Positions 33,546 through 45,654 of a DNA stretch of 64,000 nucleotides are shown piece by piece. How positions within the stretch are numbered: the first letter of the stretch is position 1; each line of letters begins with the position of its first letter. The notes beneath the pieces were generated by a model. That model was not told where the DNA came from. It did not search any database and saw nothing but the letters and a program-made list of their open reading frames with translations. Source of the DNA: Sympetrum striolatum (taxonomy: Eukaryota > Arthropoda > Insecta > Odonata > Libellulidae); contig OX388350.1 of NCBI GenBank assembly GCA_947579665.1, forward strand, positions 84,153,152-84,217,151. The letters run 5' to 3'. A program made the position numbers and the translations under genes.

Positions 33546-33989
33546 AATTTTATAATAAATGTAATTAGTTCAGAGTGTAAATTATTAATATGAAATTTCC
33601 AGTTACAGTTTTCATTGAGATATATTCCCAGGTACTTTATATGTCGAACTCCCTAAATCCCAGTACAGTCAGTAGATGAAATTGAATTGACTTTTATACA
33701 CTACATGCGTTTATAATACAAGCGATTCTAGTCAGTTTCATCTAAGAATTATTAGTCGGCGTTAGTTGAAAAATTGGTGTCTTTCATTAGCTGAGTTCTC
33801 TTAGAAGGGCGTGTAGGAAAATCATTATTGTGTGTAATGTCGTCGGTGCGTTGTTGTTCCCCGATTTGTATGAACCATGTAAAACGTTCCGAAATGCTGT
33901 TTGCGATCTTCCGTTCGGCTGCACGACGTGGCAACAGTGTTCTCGGAGTGTTTAATCTCGGTTGCGATATCGTAGGAAGGGCGTTGGCA
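33546..33989. other. no gene seen
   Basis: No supported reading frame. Short open frames at 33752-34060 lack motifs. Confidence 0.45.
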
Positions 33990-34740
33990 ACCGAGTGACG
34001 TGATGTTGAAAATGCGCAAGGCGGAACTTGCTGGCTTTCTGGGATCGAACCAAGGACCATCAGGGATACGTTAAATAGCGAATATTAAATTTATGCATGA
34101 TCTTTATTGACATACCAACTACCAAGTTTCTATTTTATTGGGAAGAAGTTAAAAAAAAATCTTAAAATCGCAGCAATTTCTAATTTTAAAGACGCCTGTT
34201 GTCGAACCCTGTACTTATTGGCAGCTGTGAATGAGCATTATAATTTGTTAGCACCTGATCTTGTTTAATGCAAAGTTTGATGTCGATATCATGATGGGAA
34301 GTACTTAAAATTAATATCCTTTATCACCATAAGAAATGCATTGAGGAATGTAAATAACTCACTGGGATTAAACCAAGGACGATTAGCGGAACGTTAAACA
34401 GCGTACATAGAATATATTTATCACGTCTATCTACATACCGAGATTCAAGTTTCCATTTTATCGGGAAGATATTAAAAAAATCTTAAAAATCGCCACAATG
34501 CATTTTACATGGGGAAATATTTGCCCTGACTTAGCGTCGAACCAAGGATAGCCAACAAAGATGTCTTTCAATTTTCCTTCGGATATGCACGGCTTCTAGC
34601 GATCCCTCGAATTTCAGCTCTCTGCTTTGCCGAAAATGCCTCAAAAATTTTCGAAAATCCCCGAAATGTATATTTATGGGAAAAATCGTGATTTTGGGAC
34701 CTTCTGCAATCGAACCCATGACTCTGAGGTGCAAAATCGC
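33990..34740. repeat. repeat family with TCGAACC motif, copies near 34.0, 34.4 and 34.6 kb
   Basis: Recurring blocks such as ATCGAACCAAGGACCATCAG (34043), ATTAAACCAAGGACGATTAG (34368), GCGTCGAACCAAGGATAG (34532) and GCAATCGAACCCATGAC (34708), with shared text between them (TTTATCGGGAAGATATTAAA and AAAATCGCC). The same series recurs at 45235-45565. No coding potential. Confidence 0.65.
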
Positions 34741-36649
34741 CTTTTTTCTGGAGGTTACACATTATGGCCAGTACGTCGTAAAAGTTTCATGTGAATGGCA
34801 CTTGTGGAACATGGTTAGAATTTTGATCCACTATATATTGGTATGTCCGCAGAAACGTCTATATATAAGAGATATGTTAATATCTATAATTGCTTATAGA
34901 GTTTAAAATAAGGCGTAGCTAGTTACCTCGAAGCCAAAAACCTCGAAGAATGACTGCATATGAATACGAAAATACGTTTTCAATAGATCAACTATCTCAT
35001 TTCAATGCGTAGCGGTTGGGTACGAGTCACTTAAGTATTTATTCTTTACATCCGAGATTCTGCGATCCAACCGACTCGTAGTTTAACATAAAACATTCAC
35101 AAACATGGATAGATTCAGCAAGTCAATACTGTTCACCAGAAAAGGTAAGAAGTATTGTTACAGCAATATCGAAAACGAAAGCAAGTTCAGACTCACCTTA
35201 AAAAGCAAACTCGGTCGATCTCAACGCACTTCCGGAACTAAATAATTTCCTCGGGAGGTAAATCCACACAAGTCAATGTCGACAACGACGAATTCAACGC
35301 AATATTTACAGAAATCTGAATTATCTTACAAGTGGCACGTAGCTTTGAGGTTAAAACGAGAGACTTCGGTGTACCGTTGCCGATGCTTCCTATTGTCTGC
35401 TCGTTCACTTGCTGACTGTGACTACATCACGAAGTGCGGCCCATCTTAATCTTTCGCCATTAGGAGAGTTGGGGGCAGATTATAATTATAGCGAAATTCA
35501 CCAGATGGAGCTGATGGCGCTTTTCCGGCGACTCCGCTCTTCGTCGCTTTCGAAGGACGCTTCCGAGTCAACGCCAAAAGATTTACGTATTATTTAGTAC
35601 GAAATATATTTTACGTTAGAGGCATTTTGATGTTTTCGTCTACATATCGGTTAATCGGTACCATTTATTCCCTCCTTCTCAAGGAAACAAAGGGAGCTTC
35701 TCCGTGGGGGAGGAAAGAGAAAGGGTCACGAGTTTACATATATTTTATAAATCTGTAGGCAGCACCACATTTAAGGAGACATCTTCAGAAATACACAAAT
35801 GGATATCGGAAACGATGATTGAACACGACAGAAATATATATCACTCTAAAACCACCGATGAGTATTCTTTGCAGAAAGTAAGTGTATTATGGAGCTGACT
35901 TGTACCCCAATACTAAAATACGTAACATAAACATGCAGCTCATAAATTAACACAAATGCAATCACATTCCCAAAACAGAACCAAAGATTAAACACCGATA
36001 ACAGAAAGACAATAAATGTATAAGAATTGGAAGCACTCAAAAAAACACAATGAATAACTTTTTTATTCTGCGCATATCAAATCATAAACTTGCTTTACCT
36101 CTTCGATAAACAAATAGGATGTTGGAGAGTTGCTACAGCTTTTCAAATCGCCGTTTACTCCAACACTAATCTTGGAAATCTTTACGATATTAACTAAATC
36201 CATTTTTGCCAATCGCTAAATATTTATCGATGTAATTTGATAAGTTTTAATACTCAAGAAATGCAGAAGATTATATTTAAAAAATACAAAAAATGCCATG
36301 TTTCTTATACGCATTCAGTTGTTTTGATCGAGAGAAAGCAATTTCATCTAACAAACTACTGTAAACCCATTTATCCCACGAAATAGTCATTAAGCAATTA
36401 CGTTGATATGAATAAAACTTGGTTGCTACAGACGCTTCCATAAAATTCAAAATATTTCTTAAATACTAGTAATCGTATGTTTGTACGCTCGATTCTTCAC
36501 AGTATATCGTTCATAGCTGCAGTTACTAATACCTCCTTAAATTTCTCCCTCTTCATATAATCTATCACTTATTCCTAGCATTAATTTGAGTTGGGCATAT
36601 TTTCTCAATGTGTTCTTACCGATAAATACATGAGCTGGGGACTCAACAA
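34741..36649. other. no gene seen
   Basis: Only short frames without motifs. CAGAAACGTCTATATATAA at about 34851 recurs with changes near 41.2 and 50.2 kb and marks another dispersed repeat. Confidence 0.45.
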
Positions 36650-36960
36650 TCACCTTCATTGTCAAGGGGGATGGGTTGTTTACGATATCAAAATGTTGAT
36701 AAAATATTCACGCAATTTACCAAAATGTTCGCAATTTCAATTAGTAAACGATATTCCGCGACCAAAATATGAATCCTTATTATATTCTCCTTCTTTTGGT
36801 GCTTGATTCGACCTTCTAAGATCATTATTTCTAATTTAATTTTTAAAAGAAATGAACCCTGCAACGAAAAAAATAACCTTTACTGGTATTTCTTATGAAA
36901 AGGTTTTGACCAGCCTGGGTTCAAACCGTGGACTTAAAGTAAATCAAAAGTAGCCTTCAC
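36650..36960 (+). repeat. dispersed repeat with GGTTCRAACC motif
   Basis: Starts at TCAAGGGGGATGGGTTGTTTA, passes TTCTTTTGGTGCTTG and AAAAGAAATGAACCCTGCAA, and ends at CTGGGTTCAAACCGTGG. The same order of phrases recurs at 53585-53880 and 54910-55180. Confidence 0.6.
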
Positions 36961-37199
36961 TCTGCGCGGGGTCGTCTTTAAATAGTGTAGAAATTTCAAA
37001 GTTTTGCGACTCTTGGTTCTCGAGTTTTTAGTGGACATACAAACACACACACACTCTCTATTTTATATTAAAGACGTTTAATGAAAAGTCAGATTTTAAA
37101 AGATTAGCATAACAGTGAAAATCTCTCATACGAAAGGAAATTACTTATAAAACACGTTGCTATGAGTAAGGTTAAACGATAAAAGAACAACATTCGCTC

Positions 37200-38140
37200 A
37201 CGAATGATTGTTCGCATAAAATCTTCAATGTTTTGGCACGGTTTCGGTCAAAATACAAGTATGCCAACACGAATTGTGATTCGTTTTCAAAATCTCAACT
37301 AGATCATTCCGAATATTGAACAAAAGTTTCATTTATGCTTGCAATTCACTAAGAAAATGGGAAAACCATGAATTTTTGCGAACATGTTCATTTTTTGGCA
37401 CTATTTTGGTTAACATTAATGTAAACCTAGCCGAATTTAGTACTTGATTTCAAATTCGCAACGAGATCTTTAAAAATTGAAAAAAAGGAAAGGGTTAAAG
37501 GTACTTTGTACATAAGGGAGTGCACCCAGGTATATCGATTTTTTTCTCATTGTTGCTTAATATTCGAGTAAACCTAGTCTAATTTGGACTCGTTTTAAGG
37601 ATTCAACGTAATATTTCTAATTATTGAACATTATATTAATTTACTTCGTAAATTTACGAATAAATCGGCTAAAACATGGCAATTATTTGGCAGACATTTT
37701 TATTTTTGTGATTCTATTTTTCTTAAAATTTGAGAAAACCTAGCAGAAATTTAGACTTCCTGATGGTATCCTCGATAAATTTCCAAATATTTAAGTAAAC
37801 GTTTATTTATTTTAGCAATACAGGATGAAATCGACGAAAACCAAAGCAAATTGTCCAGAATTTTCAGTTATTTGGAACTTTTTCGCTTATACAACGATAA
37901 ACCTTTGTCAAAATATGAATCCTTTTGAAGATCCTTACGAGATATTTCCAAACATAGGACAAAAATTATAATTCCTCTAGTAATTTACGAAGAAATTCCG
38001 AAACTAAGAAATGTTTGTTTTTTTGGCCCCTGTTGCTTAAAACACGAGTAAAAATAGTCGAATTTGTACTCTTTTCGAAGATCTAAACGAGATCTTTCCA
38101 AAATAAGAACAAAAACTTCCCTCTTATGTAGCAATTTACG
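37200..38140. repeat. diverged tandem array, about 6 units of 150-166 bp
   Basis: The phrase ACCTAGNCGAATTTRGACTC, then GATC-NNAACGAGATNTTTCCAAATATTGAAC, recurs in six variants beginning near 37258, 37424, 37576, 37738, 37900 and 38051. Units are well diverged, so the array is old. No coding potential. Confidence 0.65.
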
Positions 38141-38614
38141 ATAGATAATCCGCTGCTATTCTTTCTCCGAAGGAGGTGAAGTAGTCGCAAATCTTCGCTT
38201 TGTTAATCTCCCTCATGGATGACTTAGCCATAAAGGAATTCCAATAAATGAGACGTTCTTTTTTAATTGCAACTGAGGTCGCAAGAAGCATGATTCCGGT
38301 GTAACGGGGTTTATTTATTCCCTTTGTCCAACTGTACGGACATCTTACACTGATTCCGCCTCTGTAATATACGACGAACATAAATAGAACGCTTTCTTGA
38401 CTATCTTCCTCTTCCGCGGCTCTGAATTTTAAATCGCTTATTTTTCCTCCGATTCCAGTGGAATCCATTACGTAGCGGAAATGACGTCACCGTTGCGATA
38501 TCCGTTTTCCTTCGAATTGAAAACTGGCTCCATCTCGCTTTTTCGCATACTCTTTTTCCGCTCGGGATTCAGGTTTATGGGTCTCTTGTCTTTTGGGGGC
38601 GTAGTCATAGGAAT

Positions 38615-41220
38615 ATCTAGAAGCGTTTTTATTAAACGAGTAAAATGTAGCTTGCATACTGCAAGCAGATCGACAACACTAATTTCAAGTCGGCATCATA
38701 TCGAGAGAGTCCTCCAAAGAAAAATGGAGGATTGAAAACATTCATAAAATTTGCTGCAATTTCTCTGTCCGGCATCGAACCGAGGTCTTCCTGGTGATAA
38801 TTATTATGCAGCACAACAAAGGATTACCGTCTGTAACTATGTGTGAAAACTCATGCAGAAACATTGTCTGCAACTGCCTCAAACTAAGTCCTACTTTTCC
38901 CATATATTCCTTATGTGAGAATTTGTAATGTGCTCTGGTATCGAACCCAGAAACAGCATGGTCGTATCTAATTATATTTCATAAAGCAAATCTTAATATA
39001 CATCTTCTATGTAAGCAAGAGCTTCCTATCATATCGATAAATGTATAAAAAAATTATGAAAAGTTACCCTAATGTATTATATGGGGGATATACTTACCGC
39101 CCAGAATCGAACCAGGGCATTTCTGGTTAAACTTACTATGCAACACAAGAGAAAATCACCATCTCTAACTATGTGTGAATATTCAAGCAGAAATATAGAT
39201 TGCAACTGCCTCAAACGACGTCCTAATTTTCCCTTATATTCCTTATGAGAGAAAAGTTATTGTGCTCTGGCATCGAACCCAGGAATACTACGGACTTATC
39301 TAAACATTTTTCTTAAGGCAATTCTTACCGTTCATCTTACAGCTAAGCACGAACTTCCTATCATTTCGATAAGTGCATCAAAAAAAATAATGAAAAACGA
39401 CTCCAATTTATTTTAAAGGGCAGATAATTGTATCGTCCTAGCATCGAACCCAGGATATTTATCGTGAGTGTCATTTAGGTTTTTGATAGATCATGACCAT
39501 AAATATAGGCCCCTAAAGTTTCGATTCTCTACCTATCTGGGAAGTATTTTTTACAAATTCCCGAAAATAAATGCAATGCATTTAAATGGAAAAAATCTGA
39601 TGTGCCCAACACATGACTTTCTCCATATTTATTGAAAACAGAAGCCTATGCCGGTAATATATAAATAATTCCAAAACAATGAGTGTTACAGGACAATGTT
39701 TCATAAAAATGTTGTAGTAAAATACATAATTTATAACTTAGGTACATAATTGTATATACGTACATTGCACTCTGACAGAGATATGTATGAAAAAGTTACA
39801 TTTCTGGATAAACAACAACTTCCGGTCAAACATTATTCAAGAATAACTCCTAAACAATCAGTGTTACGAAAAAATGTTTCATACAAAAGTTATATTAACT
39901 ATAAAAAAAAAATACTTTCCGGATAGGTAGAGAATCAAAACTCAAGGAGCCTATATATATGGTCATGATCTATCGGAAACATAAATGACTATTACGGTAA
40001 ATATCCTAGGTTCAATGCTAGGTCGATGCAAAAATCGGCCATTTGAAATACATTGAGGTAGATTTTCATTATTTTTTTTCATGCACTTATCGAAATGTAA
40101 GGAAGTTCTCGCTTATATGGATGATGTATATTAAGCATGGTTTTTTGAAAAAAATGTAGATAAGACCTTACTGCTCCTGGGTTCGATGCCGGAGCACATA
40201 AAAGTTTCTCTCATAAGGAATATAAGGGAAAAGTAGGACGTCATTTGAGGCAGTTATTTTCTACACTAATATTTCTGCTTGAATTTTTACACATGGTTAA
40301 AAGATGTGATCTTCTTTAGTGCTGCATAGAAACTATTACCAGAAAGACCCGGGTTCGAAGCCAGATGGTAAATATATCCCCCATTTAAAATGCATTGAGT
40401 TAGTTTTCATTATTTATTTTGATGCACTTATCGAAACAATAGGAAGTTCTTGCTTCGCTACAAGATATATATTAAGAATTTGTTTCAGAAAAAATTTAGA
40501 AAAGACTGTACATTTCCTGGGTTCGATGCCAGAGCACATTATAATTTCTCTCATAAGGAATATATGGAAAAAGTAGGACGTCGTTTGAGGCAGTTGTAGT
40601 CAATATTTATGCTTCAATTTTCACACATAGTTAGAATTAGTGATATTCTGTTGTTCTACTTAGAAAATATCGCCAGAAAGACCCAGGTTCGATGCCGGGC
40701 GGTAAATATACCTGCCATATAAAACACATTGGGATAGTTTTTCATTAATTTTTGATGCACTTATCGAAATAATAGGAAGTTCTTGCTTATATGGAAGATG
40801 TATATTAAAACTCGCTTTAAGAATAAAATTTAGATAAGACAATGCTGTTACTGGGTTCGATGCCAGAGCACGGTACAATTTCTCTCATAAGGAATATAAG
40901 GGAAAAGTAGGACGTCATTTGAGCCAGTTGTGCCTAATATTTTTGCTTTAATTTTCACACACAGTTAGAGATGGGGAAATTCTGTTGTGCTGCATAGTGT
41001 GTATCGCTAAAAATCCCGGGTTCGATGCCGGACGAATTAATTGCAGGTAATTTTAAGAATATTTTCAATCCTTTTTTTTCTTTTGAGGACCGTCCCGATA
41101 TGATGCCGATATGAAATTGGTGTTGAAATGAAATTAGTGTTGTCGATCTGCTTGCAGTATGCAAGCTACATTTTACTCGTATAATAGATATATAGACGCT
41201 TCTCCGGATATACCTATATA
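38615..41220. repeat. large head-to-head inverted array of about 330-bp units
   Basis: The outer arms (38615-38790 and 41010-41220) are inverted copies that share GCTTGCATACTGCAAGC followed by AGATCGACAACACTAATTTC. Inside, the left half has units with TCGAACC at about 38770, 38952, 39109, 39272 and 39443. The right half has the complement GGTTCGATGCC or a variant at about 40010, 40190, 40355, 40520, 40687, 40859 and 41013. Motif spacing is about 150-180 bp throughout. The centre (39600-39900) holds sequence related, in opposite orientation, to the repeat at 29.1-29.6 kb. Confidence 0.75.
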
Positions 41221-42990
41221 CAGGGTGTCCCAAAAATCATGGACCAAACGAAACACAGAGGTAGAACATCACTTGGGCTACATCTTTGCAATTCATCTTG
41301 GTGTCCGATCTTCTTTTGTTTTCGAGTTACGAATTTTTTTCGCATTTTCTGAGAAAACCATGACTTTCCAGTCATTTGTAGTCATGGTGACGTAAGTATT
41401 TGAGATGCATTGTTTAATTTTTTCTCTAAAAATGCTTAATAGTTGTTGTAACTGACAAGAGAATAGTTTTTACCCTTACTCATACCGTTTAGCCAAAATA
41501 AAATTTCAAATTCTTAAATTCTCAAAATTCCGAACTTTGACAAAATCTTTGAGGGCAATTTAAAAAAAAATTCATAATAAAAAAAATTTTTGCCACGTAT
41601 CTTAAAAACTTTTTCAATGCATCAGCTATTTACCACATAAATTTTGTTGGGTTACCTTTACGGCATTATACCTAAAATTTGATTCGAAACATAGTAAGTC
41701 GATGATTCCCGGTTCTAGCAAACAAGTCAAAGCCTCAATAAACCTTAAACTGGAGTCATTAATGTGTTTAATTATCGAAAAAAGAAAACGTTTTACCATT
41801 TAACATGGCTGTGGCACTCTTCCGCGGTAAGTTAAAATACCCCCTTCCCTCATTACTTGCTTTAATCAACAACAATACCCTTCGAGATTACTTCAATGTA
41901 CGGACGATTGTTGGGAGCCGCGGCGTAACTAAGCTTTCGCAACAATGCAGCTCACGGTCGTTTCAATTCCATCGTAGTCATTGCTGACTAATATTTGTTG
42001 TGAGCGTTGCGAAGGTAACCAATTTTTCGACAACGATCTTTCTTGTTTCTTTGATCATTAACCTACGAATTGGCTTTGTTTACCGACTTCAATTGATATC
42101 ATCCCTTTTTAGACCTGTGCTAGTTATTTGGACTCCGATCTTACCTGTGATCAAAACTTTGAAACTTTGCTGAGATGCCAAAATTGTACACACCGCGTGA
42201 ATGTGCAGAAATACATTTCATTTACGGATTGTATGATAGAAACGCTCGGCAAGCTGCAAGGGAATACCAGAATAGATTCCCGGGTTGCAAACGCTATCCA
42301 GATCATAGAGTGTTTGTGCGTGTTCACAATGCGTACATTGAAGGCGTGATTCCTGGTAGTCGAGATTGCGAGGGAAGGCCTACGTTGGACGCTGAAGAAG
42401 TGCTCGAAATGGTAGAAGAGGACCCTTCTACAAGCATACGCCGCATCTCACGAGCTGCGAATTTATCAAAATCTACAGTATTCGTCATCATCGTAAATCA
42501 TCGTATTTTGAAACGTAACGCTCTACACCCATATCACGTGCAACGCGTTCAAGCGCTAATACCAGCCGACTACGCTCCTCGCGTGGCATTTTGTCGAGAA
42601 ATTCTGCGACGTTCCCGAGTAGATCCAAACTTCTTCGAAACCATTTTATGGACAGACGAGTCTTCATTCAGAAGGGTGGGAATATTCAACATACATAATT
42701 TGCATTACTGGGAGCAATCCAAGAATTATCTGCAATGATCGCTTCCAGCATCTGTTTAGTGTAAATTTATGGGCTGGAATATTCGGAGGAAGGCTCATAG
42801 GAACATTTGAGCTGCCACCAAGATTCAACGGTTGACAGCACTTAACTTTTGTTAAACAGGACTTGCCAATTCTATTGGAAGATCTGTGGGGATATTTCAA
42901 GGAATTAGTTTACACCAAAGAAAATGTAAATGACCAGGAGCTGCGCAATAAATTAGAAGCCACAGCACAAGCTATGAGAGGTAATTCGTA
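41221..42990 (+). mobile_element. Tc1-like element, right end lost
   Basis: Begins CAGGGTGTCCCAAAAATCAT directly after a TA. The matching right end is not found; instead the coding remnant runs into the 15-bp sub-repeat array at 42991. The roughly 950 bp before the transposase start has no recognisable gene. Confidence 0.6.
42175..42990 (+). pseudogene. Tc1/mariner-superfamily transposase (DUF4817-type HTH), broken
   Basis: An ATG at 42175 opens 187 codons. The helix-turn-helix N-terminus (YTPRECAEIHFIYGLYDRNA) and the GRPTLDAEE hinge are followed by the catalytic start ILWTDESSFRRVGIFNIHNL, whose aspartate is the first of the DDE/D triad. After a frame change near 42733 the enzyme continues (SVNLWAGIFGGRLIGTFELP, a stop, LTFVKQDLPILLEDL). 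It then jumps to a C-terminal piece (VYTKENVNDQELRNKLEATA), so the segment with the second aspartate and last acidic residue is deleted. Not functional. Confidence 0.78.
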
Positions 42991-43085
42991 GCCGGAAAAA
43001 GTTCCGCGGGAAAAATTTCCGCCGGAAAAAGTTCCGCGGAAAAAGTGCCGCGCGGAAAAAGTTCCACAGGAAAAAGTGCCGCCGG
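42991..43085 (+). repeat. array of six ~15-bp sub-repeats (GGAAAAAGTTCC type), left
   Basis: Units GCCGGAAAAAGTTCC, GCGGGAAAAATTTCC, GCCGGAAAAAGTTCC, GCGGAAAAAGTGCC, GCGCGGAAAAAGTTCC and ACAGGAAAAAGTGCC in a row. An inverted counterpart lies at 50643-50735. Such arrays form the ends of some MULE and foldback elements; I infer a similar role. Confidence 0.85.
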
Positions 43086-43667
43086 ATTGCACAAATAGGA
43101 GATTAAACCCTTGATTTTTGTATAAAAACTGCGAATTTACCCTTTTTCGTCATTTTCCCTCTTAAATTATAAATAAAAGCTCGATTAGATTATATTGTTT
43201 ATTTAAATTATAAAAACATTATGAACAATGAAATTATTGCGGGCACAATCTATTGTTATGGCTGACAGCCCTTAAAAACTGTTCCAAGTTTCTAGAATTG
43301 TTTATAAATTCAATGCTGGTATTTCTTAACGTTTACTGGAGCCTGGCGTATGCTGGACGAATCCTTGGTTTTGAAACCGGCACGACGTTGATTTGTTCTA
43401 ATTTCGTATAGTCTACGGCCAATTCTTGTTGCATTTTCTTAATTAAAACCCAAATTGTTGGGTGTTTCATCCCCACTAGATAGCTGAATCTGTTATTCCA
43501 ACCTGAAACAAAATCATTTATTATTTTATTTATAAGGGCGTAAATACAAATACATATTTACAAGTCTAAACATGAACAGCGATACATTTTAAATGCAATA
43601 AAAACTAACCTTCGGTGCTGTTGTTGGTTTTATCCTCCCAGGCAATAACAGCCTCGTGGACATTCCG
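43086..43667. other. no gene seen
   Basis: AT-rich. Minus-strand acceptor- and donor-like words occur but no frame of useful length. Confidence 0.4.
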
Positions 43668-44447
43668 GTGCGCGGTAAAAATGTCACAGCTAAACTTGCC
43701 ACACTTTTTTATAGGTAATAATGCCACGGTAAATAATAACACTGAAGTTCTATGGGCGGTAAAAATGTCACAGCAGAATATTCACGGGAGGACATAACCA
43801 TTTTGACAATGGCTCATATTGTTGTAGTTACTCCTATATAGAATGCAACAATTTTGTTAAATGCCAATCATCCTTACGCTTCAATGCACAATTTGATAAC
43901 GTTTAAGGCCATATTGACAATGGAACATGCCATAATTATTAGATCGCATAGCGGCATTGTTTTCACTTGGCACTTAAAGATAACTTTGGCTAAAAGCGGA
44001 TGGGTTGAGTGGGGTGCGCGGGGTTCCTTTAATTAAATCGTTTATAATTGTTGTCACAGTCTCTGCACATAAAGATAATGTTGGCTAAAAGCCGATGGGT
44101 TGAGTTGGGTGGCATTTTTACCCGTGGCATTTTTACCGTGGCATTTTTACCTGTGACATTTTTACCTGGATTCCGCACGAACTACGTAAAGCTGCATGAA
44201 TAGTGGCGGGGTTAAAAAGGAAATTTCCATCCATGTACAAGGCTGAAGCACTGGCAAGTTTTTCTAACTGTTTATCAGTGGAGAAAATAATTATTCTGCC
44301 ATCCTCTTCAGTTGCTTGAAATGTTTTATTGTCTACAAAAAGAAATCTTTCTTGCAATTCATGCACTTATTTATCTTTAGGAAGCGGTGTAACGCTTCGA
44401 ATGCGAACTGTAGCATGGATATGGGTGCGCGGTAAAAATGGCACAGG
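43668..44447. mobile_element. MULE-like remnant with GGTAAAAATGYCAC sub-repeats
   Basis: GCGGTAAAAATGTCACAGC occurs at 43672-43690 and in near-identical form at 43756. Four inverted copies in tandem (GTGGCATTTTTACC type) lie at 44109-44168, and one forward copy (GCGGTAAAAATGGCACAGG) at 44429-44447. The transposase scrap lies between the last two blocks. Confidence 0.6.
44133..44366 (-). pseudogene. MULE transposase fragment
   Basis: The 77-codon minus-strand frame contains GRIIIFSTDKQLEKLASASA followed by LYMDGNFLFNP. This matches the region around the first catalytic aspartate (the D of MDGNF) in MULE transposases of the FLYWCH-associated kind. It breaks off about 15 residues later and runs straight into the GGTAAAAATG sub-repeats, which the frame then reads as VKMSQVKMP. 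The rest of the catalytic domain and any zinc-finger domain are missing. Not functional. Confidence 0.6.
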
Positions 44448-45234
44448 TAAAGGATACTTGGACAAACAAATATCAATATATAACACTCCTATGGACCTCC
44501 AACGACTCCCAAAAATCTATAATCCTATCACGTCGGGAAGTGCATGAAATTAATGTTCGAAAATTTCTCCCATGTATTTCTTACGGGAGTTAGTGACATC
44601 TGATAGATAAATATATACACATCGGTGATTATTATATAAGATACGTATACAAATACAAATAAAAGTAGCTTGCATACTGCAAGCATATGTTTAAAGTACT
44701 ATAAGTTAAGGATATAGGAACCCAAATTTCTCTATAAAATCGAATCTGTATCCAAGTGACATGGTGTCGAACCCAGGACTTTTTAAAGATGAAATTGCTA
44801 TTTGTTTTTGGATAATCTGACAATTTCTAAGATTCCAAGTTGATTATCGGGAATGCCATGAAACGAAATTCCGTATTTGCATTTAATTGAATGGTAGAAT
44901 GCAAATCGTGCCCAGGCGTCTAACCGATGACCATAAGTTAAAAGATTTACAGTGTTTATGAAACATTCATTACTTCTGTTCACATTCATGGTCATAGAAT
45001 TTCCTCATTCTCGGTAATTCAATCATACAAAATTTGAAATTTCCGCCCTCCATTTCAAATGTAGAGACGTTTCAATGGTAGAGACTCCTGGTGTCGAACC
45101 CAGAACCTTTTGGAAGATGTGAATACATATAATGCCCTGGTAGAAATAAAACTTATTTAATTCAAATTTTGAAGTCGATATCATACCAGGAAGGTCTTAA
45201 AATGAGACTCCAATATCATCATTTGAAATTCATG
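44448..45234. repeat. scattered TCGAACCCAG repeat units
   Basis: TCGAACCCAGGAC at about 44768 and TCGAACCCAGAACC at about 45095, with the 17-nt hairpin GCTTGCATACTGCAAGC at 44668-44684. No gene seen. Confidence 0.5.
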
Positions 45235-45565
45235 GAGATATGTAAATGGGATCGAACCAAGTGCCATCAGGGAAACGTAAAAGAGCGTATAAGAAATGTA
45301 TTTGTGATCTCTATTCATATGCCGGGTTTTTAGTTTCCAAGTTAATGGGAGGGCATAAAAAACTTAAAAATCGCCAAAATGCATTTAAATAGCAGAATAT
45401 TTACCCTGGCTCAGCGTCGAACCAAGAATAATCTGCGAGGATGACTTTGTAGTTTCGAATTTCAACTCTCTAAATTTGCGAGAAGTGCCTCAAAAAATTC
45501 CGAAAATCCCCACAATGCATCCCTATGGAAAAAATCGGGACATCGGGTCCTTCTGGCATGCAAAA
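45235..45565. repeat. second copy of the 34-kb TCGAACC repeat series
   Basis: Shares ATCGAACCAAG-GCCATCAGGG (45249), AAAAATCGCCAAAATGCATT (45366), AGCGTCGAACCAAGAATA (45413) and CCGAAAATCCCCACAATGCAT with 34043-34690, in the same order and orientation. Confidence 0.7.
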
Positions 45566-45616
45566 GAATGCATTACCTTTGTTTTTGTTAGGTTTATCCT
45601 TTCTTCTGCCCCGCTG

Positions 45617-45654
45617 CACAGTGGTCCAAAATCGAAAAAAGCCGGACAAAAGTC
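45617..45654 (+). other. RSS-like terminus (heptamer, 22-nt spacer, nonamer-like)
   Basis: CACAGTG at 45617-45623 is identical to the consensus V(D)J heptamer. After 22 nt comes ACAAAAGTC (45646-45654), 7 of 9 matches to the nonamer ACAAAAACC. The region is A-rich, so the nonamer match could be chance. Confidence 0.5.
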
